A program made the translations under genes and the position numbers. Below are positions 18,196 through 27,263 of a DNA stretch of 64,000 nucleotides, piece after piece. The stretch is from Flavobacterium sp. Lineage in GTDB: Bacteria; Bacteroidota; Bacteroidia; Flavobacteriales; Flavobacteriaceae. Numbering within the stretch: position 1 is the stretch's first letter; the number at the start of each line of letters is the position of its first letter. The DNA lies in the NCBI GenBank assembly GCA_016721735.1, contig JADKHM010000001.1, positions 62,001-126,000 of the forward strand, given 5' to 3'. The notes under the pieces are model-generated. The model was not told the origin of the DNA and did no database searches. It saw nothing but the letters and a program-made list of their open reading frames with translations.

Positions 18196-19614
18196 ATGTC
18201 CAATCTACCTGACGAATCGTTTAGAGATACCATTGCTACCATCGATGAAGAAGGTCACCGAAGGTTTATATTTCCAAAAAAACCTTCTGGCAAGTTTTAC
18301 GATTATAGAAAGTGGGTTAGTTACTTTTTGTTATTAGTTCTGGTTGCAAATCCGTTTGTGAAAATCAACGGAAACCAGTTTATGATGTTCAACGTACTAG
18401 AACGAAGATTCAATATTTTTGCATTTCCACTTTGGCCCCAGGACTCCTATATATTCGTGGTTTTCATGATCGTAGGTGTCGTTTTCGTCGTGCTATTTAC
18501 GGTAATTTTTGGCCGGATATTCTGCGGTTGGATTTGTCCACAAACCATTTTTCTGGAGATGGTATTTCGCAGAATTGAATACTGGATAGAAGGAGATCGT
18601 GGTGCCCAAATTCGATTGTCGAAACAAGAATGGAACGCAGAGAAAATAAGAAAGAAAGGGTTGAAATGGCTGGTGTTTCTGATTATCTCGTTCTTTATCG
18701 CCAATGTTTTTCTAGCGTACTTAATCGGTAGTGATGTATTGATACATATGGTCGAGGAAGGTCCAGAAAATCATACGAGCACGTTGATTTCACTAGGTAT
18801 TTTTACAGGTGTTTTCTATTTTGTATTTGTATGGTTTCGTGAACAGGTTTGCATTATCGCTTGCCCATATGGTAGACTGCAAGGCGTACTACTCGACAAC
18901 AAATCGATTAATGTTGCCTATGATTATGTTCGTGGAGAAAAGGAACTCGGACGTGCGAAATTTAACAAGCAAGAAGACCGAGCTGCTTCAGGAAAAGGGG
19001 ATTGTATAGATTGCAAGCAATGCGTTCATGTTTGTCCAACGGGAATTGACATTAGAAACGGCGTACAATTAGAATGTATTAATTGCACGGCTTGTATTGA
19101 CGAATGTAATACCATAATGGACAGTGTGGGATTGCCTCAAGGACTGATTCGATACGCATCTGAAGATGAGATTGAAAAGAAAGCCAAGTTCAAGTTTACG
19201 ACAAGAATGAAAGGCTATACCGCAGTTTTGGTCATTCTTATTGGAGTTCTAACCGGTTTATTATTCTTACGTACAGAAGTTGAAACCACGATATTGCGTT
19301 TGCCTGGACAATTGTTTCAACACAAAGGCGATAAGATTAGTAACATTTATACTTTTAAATTAATAAATAAGACATCGAAGGATTTTGATTCCATTCATTT
19401 TGTATTGCATAATATAAAAGGAACCATTAAAATCGTCGGCGAACCTCACTTAAAAGTGCCTAAACAAGGTATGATTGAAGGAACCTTATTTATCGAAATC
19501 AATCAGTTTCTGTTGGAAAAAGACAAAACTAAATTGGAAATTGAAGTATTTAACAAAAAAAGAAAGATACAAACTACGAGAACCAATTTCTTGAGTCCAC
19601 GGAGTTTTGAATAA
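18196..19614 (+). CDS. ccoG: Cytochrome c oxidase accessory protein CcoG (FixG)
   Basis: A 472-residue membrane ferredoxin. After four to five membrane helices, including the NapH-like FCGWICPQTIF and CIIACPYGRLQ, it has two 4Fe-4S motifs (CIDCKQCVHVCPTG and CINCTACIDEC) and a C-terminal periplasmic immunoglobulin-like domain after the last helix (about 345-365). CcoG is needed for cbb3 maturation, probably reducing copper for CcoI-derived delivery. It starts 3 bp after ccoP and belongs to the operon. Confidence 0.95.
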   Translation: MSNLPDESFRDTIATIDEEGHRRFIFPKKPSGKFYDYRKWVSYFLLLVLVANPFVKINGNQFMMFNVLERRFNIFAFPLWPQDSYIFVVFMIVGVVFVVLFTVIFGRIFCGWICPQTIFLEMVFRRIEYWIEGDRGAQIRLSKQEWNAEKIRKKGLKWLVFLIISFFIANVFLAYLIGSDVLIHMVEEGPENHTSTLISLGIFTGVFYFVFVWFREQVCIIACPYGRLQGVLLDNKSINVAYDYVRGEKELGRAKFNKQEDRAASGKGDCIDCKQCVHVCPTGIDIRNGVQLECINCTACIDECNTIMDSVGLPQGLIRYASEDEIEKKAKFKFTTRMKGYTAVLVILIGVLTGLLFLRTEVETTILRLPGQLFQHKGDKISNIYTFKLINKTSKDFDSIHFVLHNIKGTIKIVGEPHLKVPKQGMIEGTLFIEINQFLLEKDKTKLEIEVFNKKRKIQTTRTNFLSPRSFE

Positions 19615-19626
19615 AAAAAATAAATC

Positions 19627-20076
19627 ATGAAAATTAGCTGGGGAACTTCTATAATCATATCGTTTGCATTGTTTATCAGTTTCATCTTGTACTTTGTATT
19701 CAAAGTGCAAACGAATTCGAAATATGACAATGAATTGGTTGTCGACGAATACTACAAAAAAGACGCAAAATTTGGAGCAGAAATGCTGAGTGTTCAAAAT
19801 GCAGAAGATTTGACTGAAAAACCAGTGATTACTACTTCGAACGGAGAAATTTCTATTTCGTTTCCGAAGCAGTTTGATTCAAAGAAAGTTAATGGTACAG
19901 TGTCTCTATACCGGCCGTCTAACAAAAAATTAGACTTCGAAATTCCACTTTCGTTGACTAATTCTACTTTGCTCATACCTAAAAAAAGTTTGGTAGGCGG
20001 TCGATGGGACATTACAATAGAGTGGGAGTATGATGGAAAACTCTACACCACCAAGGAAGATTTATATTTGAGATAA
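19627..20076 (+). CDS. FixH/CcoH family protein
   Basis: A 149-residue protein with one N-terminal membrane helix (about 7-27) and a periplasmic beta-sandwich domain, matching FixH. The start is MKISWGTSIIISF and the segment YDNELVVDEYYKKDAKF after the helix is typical. CcoH/FixH stays with cbb3 oxidase during assembly. It is 12 bp behind ccoG and 16 bp before the SafE-like gene, consistent with one transcript. Confidence 0.88.
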   Translation: MKISWGTSIIISFALFISFILYFVFKVQTNSKYDNELVVDEYYKKDAKFGAEMLSVQNAEDLTEKPVITTSNGEISISFPKQFDSKKVNGTVSLYRPSNKKLDFEIPLSLTNSTLLIPKKSLVGGRWDITIEWEYDGKLYTTKEDLYLR

Positions 20077-20092
20077 TTCTAGACGTTCGATA

Positions 20093-20794
20093 ATGCTATA
20101 TACCGCATTTATTTTTGGTTTGATTAGTAGCTTGCACTGCATCGGAATGTGCGGTCCTATTGCGATGATGTTACCCGTGGATCGAAGTAACCCGACGAAA
20201 AAAGCGACGCAAATTTTGACCTACCACTTTGGTCGATTGACCGCTTATGCGGCTATAGGTTTTCTTTTTGGGCTCTTAGGTAAAGGCTTGTTTTTGGCAG
20301 GAATTCAACAAGAATTATCAATAGTATTAGGTGTTTTAATGATACTTGTGATTGCCGTGCCAGAGCGTATTTTTTCTAAATACAATTTTTCAAAACCTGT
20401 ATTTAGACTAATTTCCAGTGTAAAGAGTGCATTGGGGCGTCAATTTAAAAAGAGCAGTTATTCTTCCTTATTTTCAATAGGATTGCTCAATGGGTTTTTG
20501 CCTTGCGGACTCGTATACGTTGCACTATTTGGCGCCATCGCAATGCAAAGTGTTGGCTTTGGAATGGTTTACATGATCTTATTTGGACTAGGCACAATAC
20601 CGATGATGAGCAGTGTAGTGTATTTGAATTCATATCTAACCATACCATTTCGCAGCAAAATTCAAAAAATCATACCTTTTGTCGCTGTTATAATTGGTAT
20701 CTTATTTATTTTTAGAGGATTAGGATTGGGAATTCCGTATGTTTCGCCATCTAATCTCAATCTTTTTGTACAAAATCAACCTAATTGTCATTAA
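20093..20794 (+). CDS. TauE/SafE-like (DsbD-type) membrane protein of the cco cluster
   Basis: A 233-residue integral membrane protein with six or so helices. The N-terminal GLISSLHCIGMCGPIAMML and the internal GLLNGFLPCGLVYVALFGA are the Cys-bearing half-repeats of the DsbD/UreH-like family often annotated as sulfite exporter TauE/SafE. Position at the end of the cbb3 operon suggests a role in copper or thiol handling for oxidase assembly rather than sulfite export; this is inference. A few codons at the C-terminus contain another Cys and a final His. Confidence 0.85.
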   Translation: MLYTAFIFGLISSLHCIGMCGPIAMMLPVDRSNPTKKATQILTYHFGRLTAYAAIGFLFGLLGKGLFLAGIQQELSIVLGVLMILVIAVPERIFSKYNFSKPVFRLISSVKSALGRQFKKSSYSSLFSIGLLNGFLPCGLVYVALFGAIAMQSVGFGMVYMILFGLGTIPMMSSVVYLNSYLTIPFRSKIQKIIPFVAVIIGILFIFRGLGLGIPYVSPSNLNLFVQNQPNCH

Positions 20795-20830
20795 ATTTTA
20801 GAATTTTTATTATCATAAACTACAATTATT

Positions 20831-21061
20831 ATGGAGAAGCATGATCTATTGCACGAGTTTCCGGAGCATCAAGACAAAATACATCAACTGAAAGTAGAGA
20901 ATAGCTATTTTCGAAAATTATTCGATGAGTATCACGACCTAGATCATCAGTTACTCCGCATCAAAACTGGAGTTGAAATTGCTACAGACGAAGCGCTAAA
21001 AGAATTGAAAGCGAAAGCCTTGCATCTTAAGGATGAGCTTTATAAGATGATCAAAAACTAA
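20831..21061 (+). CDS. DUF465 (YdcH-like) small coiled-coil protein
   Basis: A 76-residue, highly charged helical protein (MEKHDLLHEFPEHQDKIHQL then NSYFRKLFDEYHDLDHQL), matching the YdcH/DUF465 family of unknown function. It is probably cytosolic and forms a helical hairpin. It lies 36 bp after the SafE-like gene and just before a strong terminator, so it is likely the last gene of the cco transcript. Confidence 0.82.
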   Translation: MEKHDLLHEFPEHQDKIHQLKVENSYFRKLFDEYHDLDHQLLRIKTGVEIATDEALKELKAKALHLKDELYKMIKN

Positions 21062-21064
21062 AGA

Positions 21065-21095
21065 AAAAATCACGCAAAATTAGCGTGATTTTTTT
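21065..21095. terminator. Bidirectional terminator between the cco cluster and hemN
   Basis: AAAAATCACGC (21065-21075) pairs with GCGTGATTTTT (21083-21093) over a 7-nt loop. T runs flank it on both strands, so it can stop the cco transcript and the convergent hemN transcript. Confidence 0.88.
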
Positions 21096-21097
21096 AT

Positions 21098-22461
21098 TTA
21101 TACGGTCATCGAAAATAGGGAAGTTGTTGGGAGTTTTCTTTTGAGTCGCAAATCAAAAGCCATACAGATATTTCGAACAAAGGGTTTGCCAGCTTCTGTA
21201 ATCTTTATTCCTGAAGCTAATATTTGAACCAGGCCATCTTTTTCCATTTCTTCTAATTGAGCAACTATATGTGGGATTTCTGCGACATAATTACTTCGGT
21301 CATTCCAAGATGTTTCAAATTGGCACATTAGATTTAGAATATGTTTTCGAATAATTAAATCTTCTGTCGTTAACAGATGTCCCTTTACAACAGGAATTTT
21401 ATCCCATTCTAATAGTTGATAGTAGTCTTCTAAGTTCTTTTCGTTTTGAGCAAAACTGTACCAACTATCGCTAATTGAAGAAACACCTAACCCAATCATA
21501 ACTTGTGTTTTCGACGCACTGTATCCCATAAAATTGCGGTGTAACTTACTGTTCTTAAACGCAGTATATAGACTATCGGTTTTCAAAGCAAAATGATCCA
21601 TGCCAATTTCTAGGTAGTCATTTTCGAAAAGCAATTGCTTGCCGATTTCATATAAATTCCGCTTTTCATCATCTTTGGGAACGTCTTCATCTTTAAACCC
21701 ACGTTGACCGTTTCCTTTTATCCAAGGGACGTGAGCATAACTGTAGAAAGCCAAACGATCTGGTTGTAGCGATTTTGTTTTTTCAATGGTATCAATTACA
21801 TCCTCAAGTTTTTGAAACGGCAAACCAAAAATCAAATCATGACCCACCGAGGTATAGCCAATTTCTTTTGCCCAAAAAGTAACTTTCGCAACATTATGAA
21901 AGGACTGATGACGATGTATGGCAGTCTGAACTTTCTCTGAATAATCTTGAACGCCAAAACTAACTCGACGAAATCCAAGGTCATAGAGTTTTTGCAAATG
22001 TGCTCGTGTAGTATTATTGGGATGGCCTTCAAAACTGAACTCGTAAGTATCTGCTTTTTTGGCGTGACTGAAAATACCATTAATCAGGTCTTCTAAGTTT
22101 TGAACAGAAAAAAGGTTGGAGTTCCGCCGCCTAAATGAATTTCCTTAATAATTGGCGTTTCATCAAAAAGAGCACAATAGAGTTTCCATTCTTTGAGAAC
22201 TGCCGCAATATAAGGATGTTCAACACTGTGGTTTTTGGTAATTCGTTTGTGACAGCCGCAAAAAGTACACATGCTTTCGCAAAACGGTAAGTGAATATAA
22301 AGGCTAATTCCTTCCGTCGCATTGGTTTCGCCAAATGATTTCTTTAGCGTATCTATCCACGCTTTAGACGAAAAATGATCATCATCCCAATACGGAACTG
22401 TCGGATAGCTCGTATATCTTGGTCCAGGAACATTGTATTTTTGCAGTAAAGAAATAGCCAT
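21098..22461 (-). pseudogene. hemN: Oxygen-independent coproporphyrinogen III oxidase HemN (frameshifted as sequenced)
   Basis: A radical SAM enzyme that decarboxylates coproporphyrinogen III in heme synthesis without oxygen. The first part (from ATG 22461) has the CESMCTFCGC cluster motif at residues 61-70 and GGGTPTFF; the second resumes with LEDLINGIFSHAKKA and EFSFEGHPNNTT, then GFRRVSFGVQD. The two parts are in different frames, and adding one A to the A6 run at 22108-22113 joins them into a 454-residue protein of normal size. Everything else is intact, so a sequencing fault is likelier than real decay. An FNR-like site upstream and the cbb3 genes next door fit use under low oxygen. Confidence 0.9.
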
Positions 22462-22481
22462 GTCAAATTAAATTGATTTCT

Positions 22482-22524
22482 CAAAAGTAGAAGAGTCAGT
22501 TGAAAATAATAATGACAATTATCA
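22482..22524 (-). promoter_or_regulatory. hemN promoter with FNR-like operator
   Basis: On the minus strand the -7 element TACTTTTG spans 22489-22482. The palindrome TGAC-AATT-ATCA (22513-22524 as read on plus) is centred 36.5 bp upstream of its last base, that is about -41.5 from a start near 22476. No TTG lies at -33, as expected if an activator replaces it. Confidence 0.7.
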
Positions 22525-22537
22525 TATTTTGAAAATC

Positions 22538-22574
22538 AAAAAAAAAGCCTCGCAATCATTTGACTACAAGGCTT
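22538..22574 (-). terminator. Terminator of the lipoprotein gene
   Basis: On the minus strand AAGCCT (22574-22569) pairs with AGGCTT (22550-22545), followed by a T tract of eight or more. The loop is long (18 nt). Confidence 0.6.
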
Positions 22575-22634
22575 ATTTAAATATAGGTATTTGTTACCTT
22601 TTTAGAAAGGAGATTTTCGCTAAACTAAAATTTA

Positions 22635-23837
22635 TTAAGACGGATATTTTGTTACAATCTTAGATCTTGTCGGAACAGTACTGTCATTTTCATAATAATC
22701 AATTCGATATTGACCAGTAAAACCATAACTAATAGAAATTGATTGATCACAGGTTAAATTTGAGTTTGATGCAGTAAAAACGACGTCCCTCCCTCCCGGA
22801 AGGAATTCTCTTAACCAATTACTGTAATACGTAGAAGAACAACTAAACCATCGCCCATCTAGTGATGTAACGGTAATTTTCAATTTCATATTTTTGGCAA
22901 GGATTGCAGTGAGACTATATACGGAGTTCGGAGAATAAGTAACCGTCTGAAGATCCAATTGGAGAATATTTGGACCATATGCTCCTACTTCAGGATATTC
23001 AATTAGCGACTTCGTAATTACAAAATCAGTATTGTTTATAAAATTGTTAATGTATATTTCAATATCAGGGATGTTGGCAGTCATACCTATTTCTGTATAT
23101 CGTTCTTCTAAATTGCGTCGGACCTTGGTTGAATTAAGATAAACTGCATGATTTATCAATTGTGATCCCACTGAAGCACTATTTAGAACACCGTCGGTTT
23201 TAATATCACTACTAATATTTGAAAGAAGTTCAATAAATTCAGATTCAGTTCTGTAGCCTTGTAATATGGCTGATAATGCCAATAGAACTGCATTGTCATT
23301 GCCTTCTTGAGAAATATCTAGAAGTTCTGATTCATGCGATAAAGGCGTGTCTATATTGAATATTGCTAAGATTTCACCTTGTGCTTGTTTCTTGGCTACT
23401 CGAAAAGTAAGTCCTTGGCCTATTAAATACTCAACTCTTGCTTTCTCTAGATGCGACAAGACATTCGTGTTTAGCGTTGTTTTATCTGAAATGTCAGACA
23501 AGGCGTAAAGGGTAATTTGTGAACTTGATTGTTCTCCAAGCACTTCATTATAGTAAAAGCCATCAGCTTTTAGACTTACAAAATTTGAAACAAGCTCAAT
23601 ATTTGAAACCTCAAAACTTCCTCTATTATCAGTAATTTGAGTGTTAAATGTTTTGCCTGTTTGCCCTAGACTTGCATTCAGTTCACTTATGGTAATACTG
23701 GTGCCATTGAGAAAAGGTCCTTTTTGCACAAAACCACTGATGCTCACTTTTTTTACAGTTGAAGGCGATTCCTCGCTTTTACTACAATTAGTTAGAGTAC
23801 AAATCGCAAAAATTGATATGATGAAATGTATTTTCAT
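22635..23837 (-). CDS. Secreted lipoprotein of unknown function
   Basis: A 400-residue protein with a lipoprotein signal (MKIHFIISIFAICTLTNC, lipobox LTNC, lipidated Cys at 18). The ATG at 23837 is chosen because the longer frame adds residues that break the signal. Residues about 30-90 (VSISGFVQKGPFLNGTSITI) look like a carboxypeptidase-regulatory-type beta-sandwich, a middle part is helical, and the last about 110 residues form a beta-rich domain with a Cys pair. It should sit in the outer membrane or periplasm. It is a single gene with its own terminator. I do not recognise a precise family. Confidence 0.75.
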   Translation of the reverse strand: MKIHFIISIFAICTLTNCSKSEESPSTVKKVSISGFVQKGPFLNGTSITISELNASLGQTGKTFNTQITDNRGSFEVSNIELVSNFVSLKADGFYYNEVLGEQSSSQITLYALSDISDKTTLNTNVLSHLEKARVEYLIGQGLTFRVAKKQAQGEILAIFNIDTPLSHESELLDISQEGNDNAVLLALSAILQGYRTESEFIELLSNISSDIKTDGVLNSASVGSQLINHAVYLNSTKVRRNLEERYTEIGMTANIPDIEIYINNFINNTDFVITKSLIEYPEVGAYGPNILQLDLQTVTYSPNSVYSLTAILAKNMKLKITVTSLDGRWFSCSSTYYSNWLREFLPGGRDVVFTASNSNLTCDQSISISYGFTGQYRIDYYENDSTVPTRSKIVTKYPS

Positions 23838-23893
23838 GATGTAATGTATTAAAGTTAGTTTGCACCGATTTCCTGACTGCAATTAATGTCGCT

Positions 23894-26119
23894 TTATTCC
23901 GCTTTCACTTCACGCAATTTCTTTAGTTTTTCTTTCAAAACATCCAAACTCTCTTTATGCTTCGCGATATTTTTTCTTACCTCAAGCACAATCGAGTTTT
24001 CTTTCTTCGCATTTTTTGTATTGGTAAAAAACTGAATATTGTTCTCTAATTGAAAAATCTCTTGTTGTGTTTCCTCAATTTTGCGAATTAAGAATATTTT
24101 TTCACTTTCCAACTTACGCGTATCGTTGTTTTCAGATAAGTTGCCGACTCTGTTAGTGAAACGCACCAAATCAGATTCTTTTTTACTCAAACTTAGTTTT
24201 TCGAAAAGTACATCTAGGATTTTATTAAACTTTCCTTCAATATGTCTTCTACCTTCTGGAACTTTGCCACAATTTTTCCAATTTTCAATATGAAGTTTAA
24301 TCGCATCCAAGTCGGTTTTATGGTCGCCCGTCATTTCAAAAGCTCTCACGGTCTCTAGATAAGCTTTTTTCTTTTCGTAAGCTTCCGCTTCTTCTGGATT
24401 AACCAGACTTTTTTGTGCCTTTAGATTTTCAAAATAGATGTTGCAAGCCGCTCTAAATTCTGTCCACAATTGGTCTGAAAATTTCCTTGGAACATGACCA
24501 ATAGTTTTCCATTCTTCTTGAATTTGCTTCATGATTGGCGTTGTTGCAGCAAAATCGGTACTTTCTTGCAGTTCCTTCGCTTTAGCAACCAAGGCTTGTT
24601 TCAAACTAAGATTCGTGTTTTGATCTTTTTTGATGTCCTTATAGAAGTTGTTCTTCAAAACATTAAAACTACGAACCGCATTTTTGAAGCTCGTCCAAGT
24701 TTCTTCATTCACTTCACTCGGAACTTTTCCAGTGCTAAAAAACTCATTTCTAGCCGCTTCAACTTTTGCTACTTGAGCAGTCCATGCGCTGTGAGAATGC
24801 ACATTTTCTTGCGCTAATGCCTCAATTGTAGCAATGATTTCTTTCTTCTTATTGAGATTATCTTGTTCAACTGCGCGAAGACCTTCGAAAAGCAGTTCTC
24901 TTTTGTCATGCATTTGTTTGGTTAAATCACTGAATTTATTCCAAACTTCTTCACGATGTTCTCTTGAAACGGGTCCAATTTCTTCTTTCCAAATGCGATG
25001 TAAATCTTGCAATTCACGAAATGCTTTATTGATGTCATTTTCGTGTACCAATTCTTCAACACGAGCAATAATTTTTTGTTTTTGCTCTAAATTGTGTTTA
25101 AAATCGACGTCTCTAGCTTCACGATCTAAATGCAAATAATCGTAAAAATTCTCTACATGAAAGTGATAATTGTTCCAAACGTGATTGTATTTATCCTTCG
25201 GAATCGGTCCAGCAGTTTTCCAACGATCTCTTAAATCATTGAAATGCTTCAACGTGTCTTTGATATTTTCTTGTGGATTAATCAAATTCTTTAATTCTTC
25301 CACAATCGCCAAACGATTTTCTAAATTCGTTTTCAGATTAGACTCGAGACTTTTAAAGTGTTTGCTTTTTTGATCTCTATATTGATTATAAATTTGGTCA
25401 AACTTGGTTTTTAATGGAAAGTGGTAATGAAATTCCTCAGTAGATTCTGGGTTCTCAGCGTGAAACTCATCCTTTTTTTCTTCAATTAAGCTATGGTATT
25501 TAGCCAAAAAGGACTTTTTTAGTTCTTCTACGTGATCTTTGACAGCCATCACTTTTTCAGAAGTAGTTAGCGTTTCAAGTTCAGCAACTAATTCCTCCAT
25601 CGATAGCGTTTCGTAATCTTGCATTGGAATATCGTGACGCAATGTTTCATCTTCACTTTCCGCAGCATTTACGTCAAGAATGGCAGCAACAGCAACGTCT
25701 TCTTGTGGCGCTTCTTCGGCAGGAATACTGTCATCCGATGCCATTTCAACTTCAACTGCTACTTCTTCAGCAGCAACTTCTGTTGGCATTTCGATTTCAG
25801 ATTCAATCGTTTCTGCTATCGTTTCCTCTTGAACTTCAACTACGTCTTCTTCAACTTCTGCAGTAGCTTCAACTGCTTCTTCCACAACTTCGTCTGCAGT
25901 TTCAATTGCTTCTTCAGCAACAATTTCTGCGACATTTTCGGCAGCAGGAACCTCTTGCAATTCGTCGTTTTCCACCGATTCAGTTTCAGCAACAGTCGTT
26001 ACCTCTTCCGAAATGGTTGGTTCAACATCAGCGTTGTGCATTTCTTGAATCACCGCTTCTACTTTTCCGTCTGCCTCATTATTTGTTTCTGGCAGGTTAT
26101 CATTCTTTTCTTCTAACAT
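23894..26119 (-). CDS. DUF349 repeat protein with acidic N-terminus
   Basis: A 741-residue protein. The first about 190 residues are extremely rich in Glu, Ala, Val and Thr and likely disordered. The rest is a chain of DUF349 helical repeats, recognisable by recurring segments such as LRDRWKTAGPIPKDKYNHVW, LHRIWKEEIGPVSREHREEVW and IQEEWKTIGHVPRKFSDQLW, and ends in a coiled coil. No signal peptide or membrane segment is seen. The family is widespread in Bacteroidota and has no agreed function. Low-complexity acidic DNA here produces long antisense frames that are not genes. Confidence 0.88.
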   Translation of the reverse strand: MLEEKNDNLPETNNEADGKVEAVIQEMHNADVEPTISEEVTTVAETESVENDELQEVPAAENVAEIVAEEAIETADEVVEEAVEATAEVEEDVVEVQEETIAETIESEIEMPTEVAAEEVAVEVEMASDDSIPAEEAPQEDVAVAAILDVNAAESEDETLRHDIPMQDYETLSMEELVAELETLTTSEKVMAVKDHVEELKKSFLAKYHSLIEEKKDEFHAENPESTEEFHYHFPLKTKFDQIYNQYRDQKSKHFKSLESNLKTNLENRLAIVEELKNLINPQENIKDTLKHFNDLRDRWKTAGPIPKDKYNHVWNNYHFHVENFYDYLHLDREARDVDFKHNLEQKQKIIARVEELVHENDINKAFRELQDLHRIWKEEIGPVSREHREEVWNKFSDLTKQMHDKRELLFEGLRAVEQDNLNKKKEIIATIEALAQENVHSHSAWTAQVAKVEAARNEFFSTGKVPSEVNEETWTSFKNAVRSFNVLKNNFYKDIKKDQNTNLSLKQALVAKAKELQESTDFAATTPIMKQIQEEWKTIGHVPRKFSDQLWTEFRAACNIYFENLKAQKSLVNPEEAEAYEKKKAYLETVRAFEMTGDHKTDLDAIKLHIENWKNCGKVPEGRRHIEGKFNKILDVLFEKLSLSKKESDLVRFTNRVGNLSENNDTRKLESEKIFLIRKIEETQQEIFQLENNIQFFTNTKNAKKENSIVLEVRKNIAKHKESLDVLKEKLKKLREVKAE

Positions 26120-26166
26120 TACAAAAATGTTTAAGGATTACTACAAATTTTCCACTTTTGGAGTGC

Positions 26167-26196
26167 GAAAGATAGTAAAGGCGGTTTAAAATACAA
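26167..26196 (-). promoter_or_regulatory. Likely promoter of the DUF349 gene
   Basis: On the minus strand TTG (26196-26194), a 19-bp spacer and TATCTTTC (26174-26167) match the Bacteroidota consensus except for the last base (C for G). Confidence 0.45.
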
Positions 26197-26240
26197 AGAA
26201 AATAGTGTAATTATAGTATTAAGTGTATCTATAGATTGGC

Positions 26241-26384
26241 TTAGGAGCTAATTCCCGCTATCCGTTACAATCTTTTTATGCTGAACTTGTTTCAGCATCT
26301 ATTAATAGTGACCGTATTTTGGTGTAGATACTGAAACAAGTTCAGCATAAAAAGGATTTCCTCTACTATCGGGGCTAGGGCTAT
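26241..26384. repeat. Dispersed palindromic repeat, copy 1 of the AGCCCCGATAG type
   Basis: About 144 bp containing an internal inverted repeat TATGCTGAACTTGTTTCAG.../...CTGAAACAAGTTCAGCATA. It is almost the same, in opposite orientation, as 28781-28916. It fills most of the 295-bp spacer between the DUF349 gene and aroE; nothing else is seen there. Confidence 0.8.
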
Positions 26385-26414
26385 TACTTTGTGGATGAAG
26401 TTTTTGGTGAATTG

Positions 26415-27149
26415 CTATTTGTTCCAAATTTTCCAAGCTTTTTCTGCTTGAAAAACCAGCATGTCTTTTCCATTCTTGGTGATGGCGCCTTGCTTCTTCG
26501 CTCTTTTTAGAAATTGGGTTTCTTCCGGATTGTAAATCAAATCGAAGGCAAGGTGTTTGTCGGTAAAGAACTGATAGGGAATAGGAGGAAATTCCGCCAC
26601 ATTTGGACTGGTTCCTAATGGCGTGCAATTGACCACAATTTGAAAGTTATCAAAAGTGGTAGCATTGAGTCGATCATAAGTAAGACTGCTTTTCATCGCA
26701 TCTCGAGAAACAAATGCCGATGTAATTCCAAGTTCCTCCAACGCAAATGCCACCGCTTTTGAGGAACCTCCTGTACCGAGAATTAGCGCTTTCTTATGGT
26801 GTGGTTGTAATAGTGGTTTTAATGCTTTTTTGAATCCATAATAATCCGAATTGTATCCTTTCAATTGCCCATTTTTCTTAAGTCGAATAACGTTTACTGC
26901 GCCAATCGCCATCGCTTTTTTGGAAAGTAAATCCAAATGTGGTATGACGGATTCTTTGTACGGAATAGTTACGTTCAAGCCAGCGAGATTTGGATGAGAT
27001 TGCAGTACCGCACTAAAGTCATCAATACTCGCAAGGTCAAAGTTTTCGTAAATACAATCTACTGCATTGGTGTTTGCAAAGCGTTCCGTAAAGTATTTTT
27101 TAGAAAACGAATAGTCGATGTTTTTGCCGATTAAGCCGTAGACTTTCAT
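26415..27149 (-). CDS. aroE: Shikimate dehydrogenase
   Basis: A 244-residue AroE, which reduces 3-dehydroshikimate to shikimate with NADPH in aromatic amino acid synthesis. The N-terminal GLIGKNIDYSFSKKYF and GLNVTIPYKESVIPHLD carry the substrate-binding Ser and catalytic Lys, and LILGTGGSSKAVAFAL is the nucleotide-binding glycine loop. It is slightly shorter than the E. coli enzyme, as is usual in Bacteroidota. It lies downstream of a TPR gene with a 114-bp spacer containing a long perfect hairpin. Confidence 0.95.
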   Translation of the reverse strand: MKVYGLIGKNIDYSFSKKYFTERFANTNAVDCIYENFDLASIDDFSAVLQSHPNLAGLNVTIPYKESVIPHLDLLSKKAMAIGAVNVIRLKKNGQLKGYNSDYYGFKKALKPLLQPHHKKALILGTGGSSKAVAFALEELGITSAFVSRDAMKSSLTYDRLNATTFDNFQIVVNCTPLGTSPNVAEFPPIPYQFFTDKHLAFDLIYNPEETQFLKRAKKQGAITKNGKDMLVFQAEKAWKIWNK

Positions 27150-27187
27150 AATATAGAGTAAAGAGAAGTAGCTATTTTCTGAGACGA

Positions 27188-27241
27188 ATTAGCCACGAAT
27201 TCACGAATATGATTTACTTAATTCGTGAATTCGTGGCTAAT
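27188..27241. repeat. Perfect 21-bp inverted repeat (ACGAATTCACGAAT family)
   Basis: ATTAGCCACGAATTCACGAA with one more T (27188-27208) is perfectly complementary to 27221-27241 across a 12-nt loop. It sits between aroE and the TPR gene. A related imperfect element lies at 38060-38117. Confidence 0.85.
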
Positions 27242-27263
27242 ACCAGAATTAAACTTCATGATG

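Noticed and set aside
21832..22080. 82-codon minus-strand frame starting at 22080 inside hemN
   Set aside because: It is the out-of-frame continuation of hemN around the frameshift; the true hemN residues are in the adjacent frame.
25619..26175. Plus-strand frames of 80-165 codons over the DUF349 gene start
   Set aside because: Antisense of the low-complexity Glu/Ala-rich N-terminus; composition (Phe/Asn or Gln/Leu runs) is a shadow effect.
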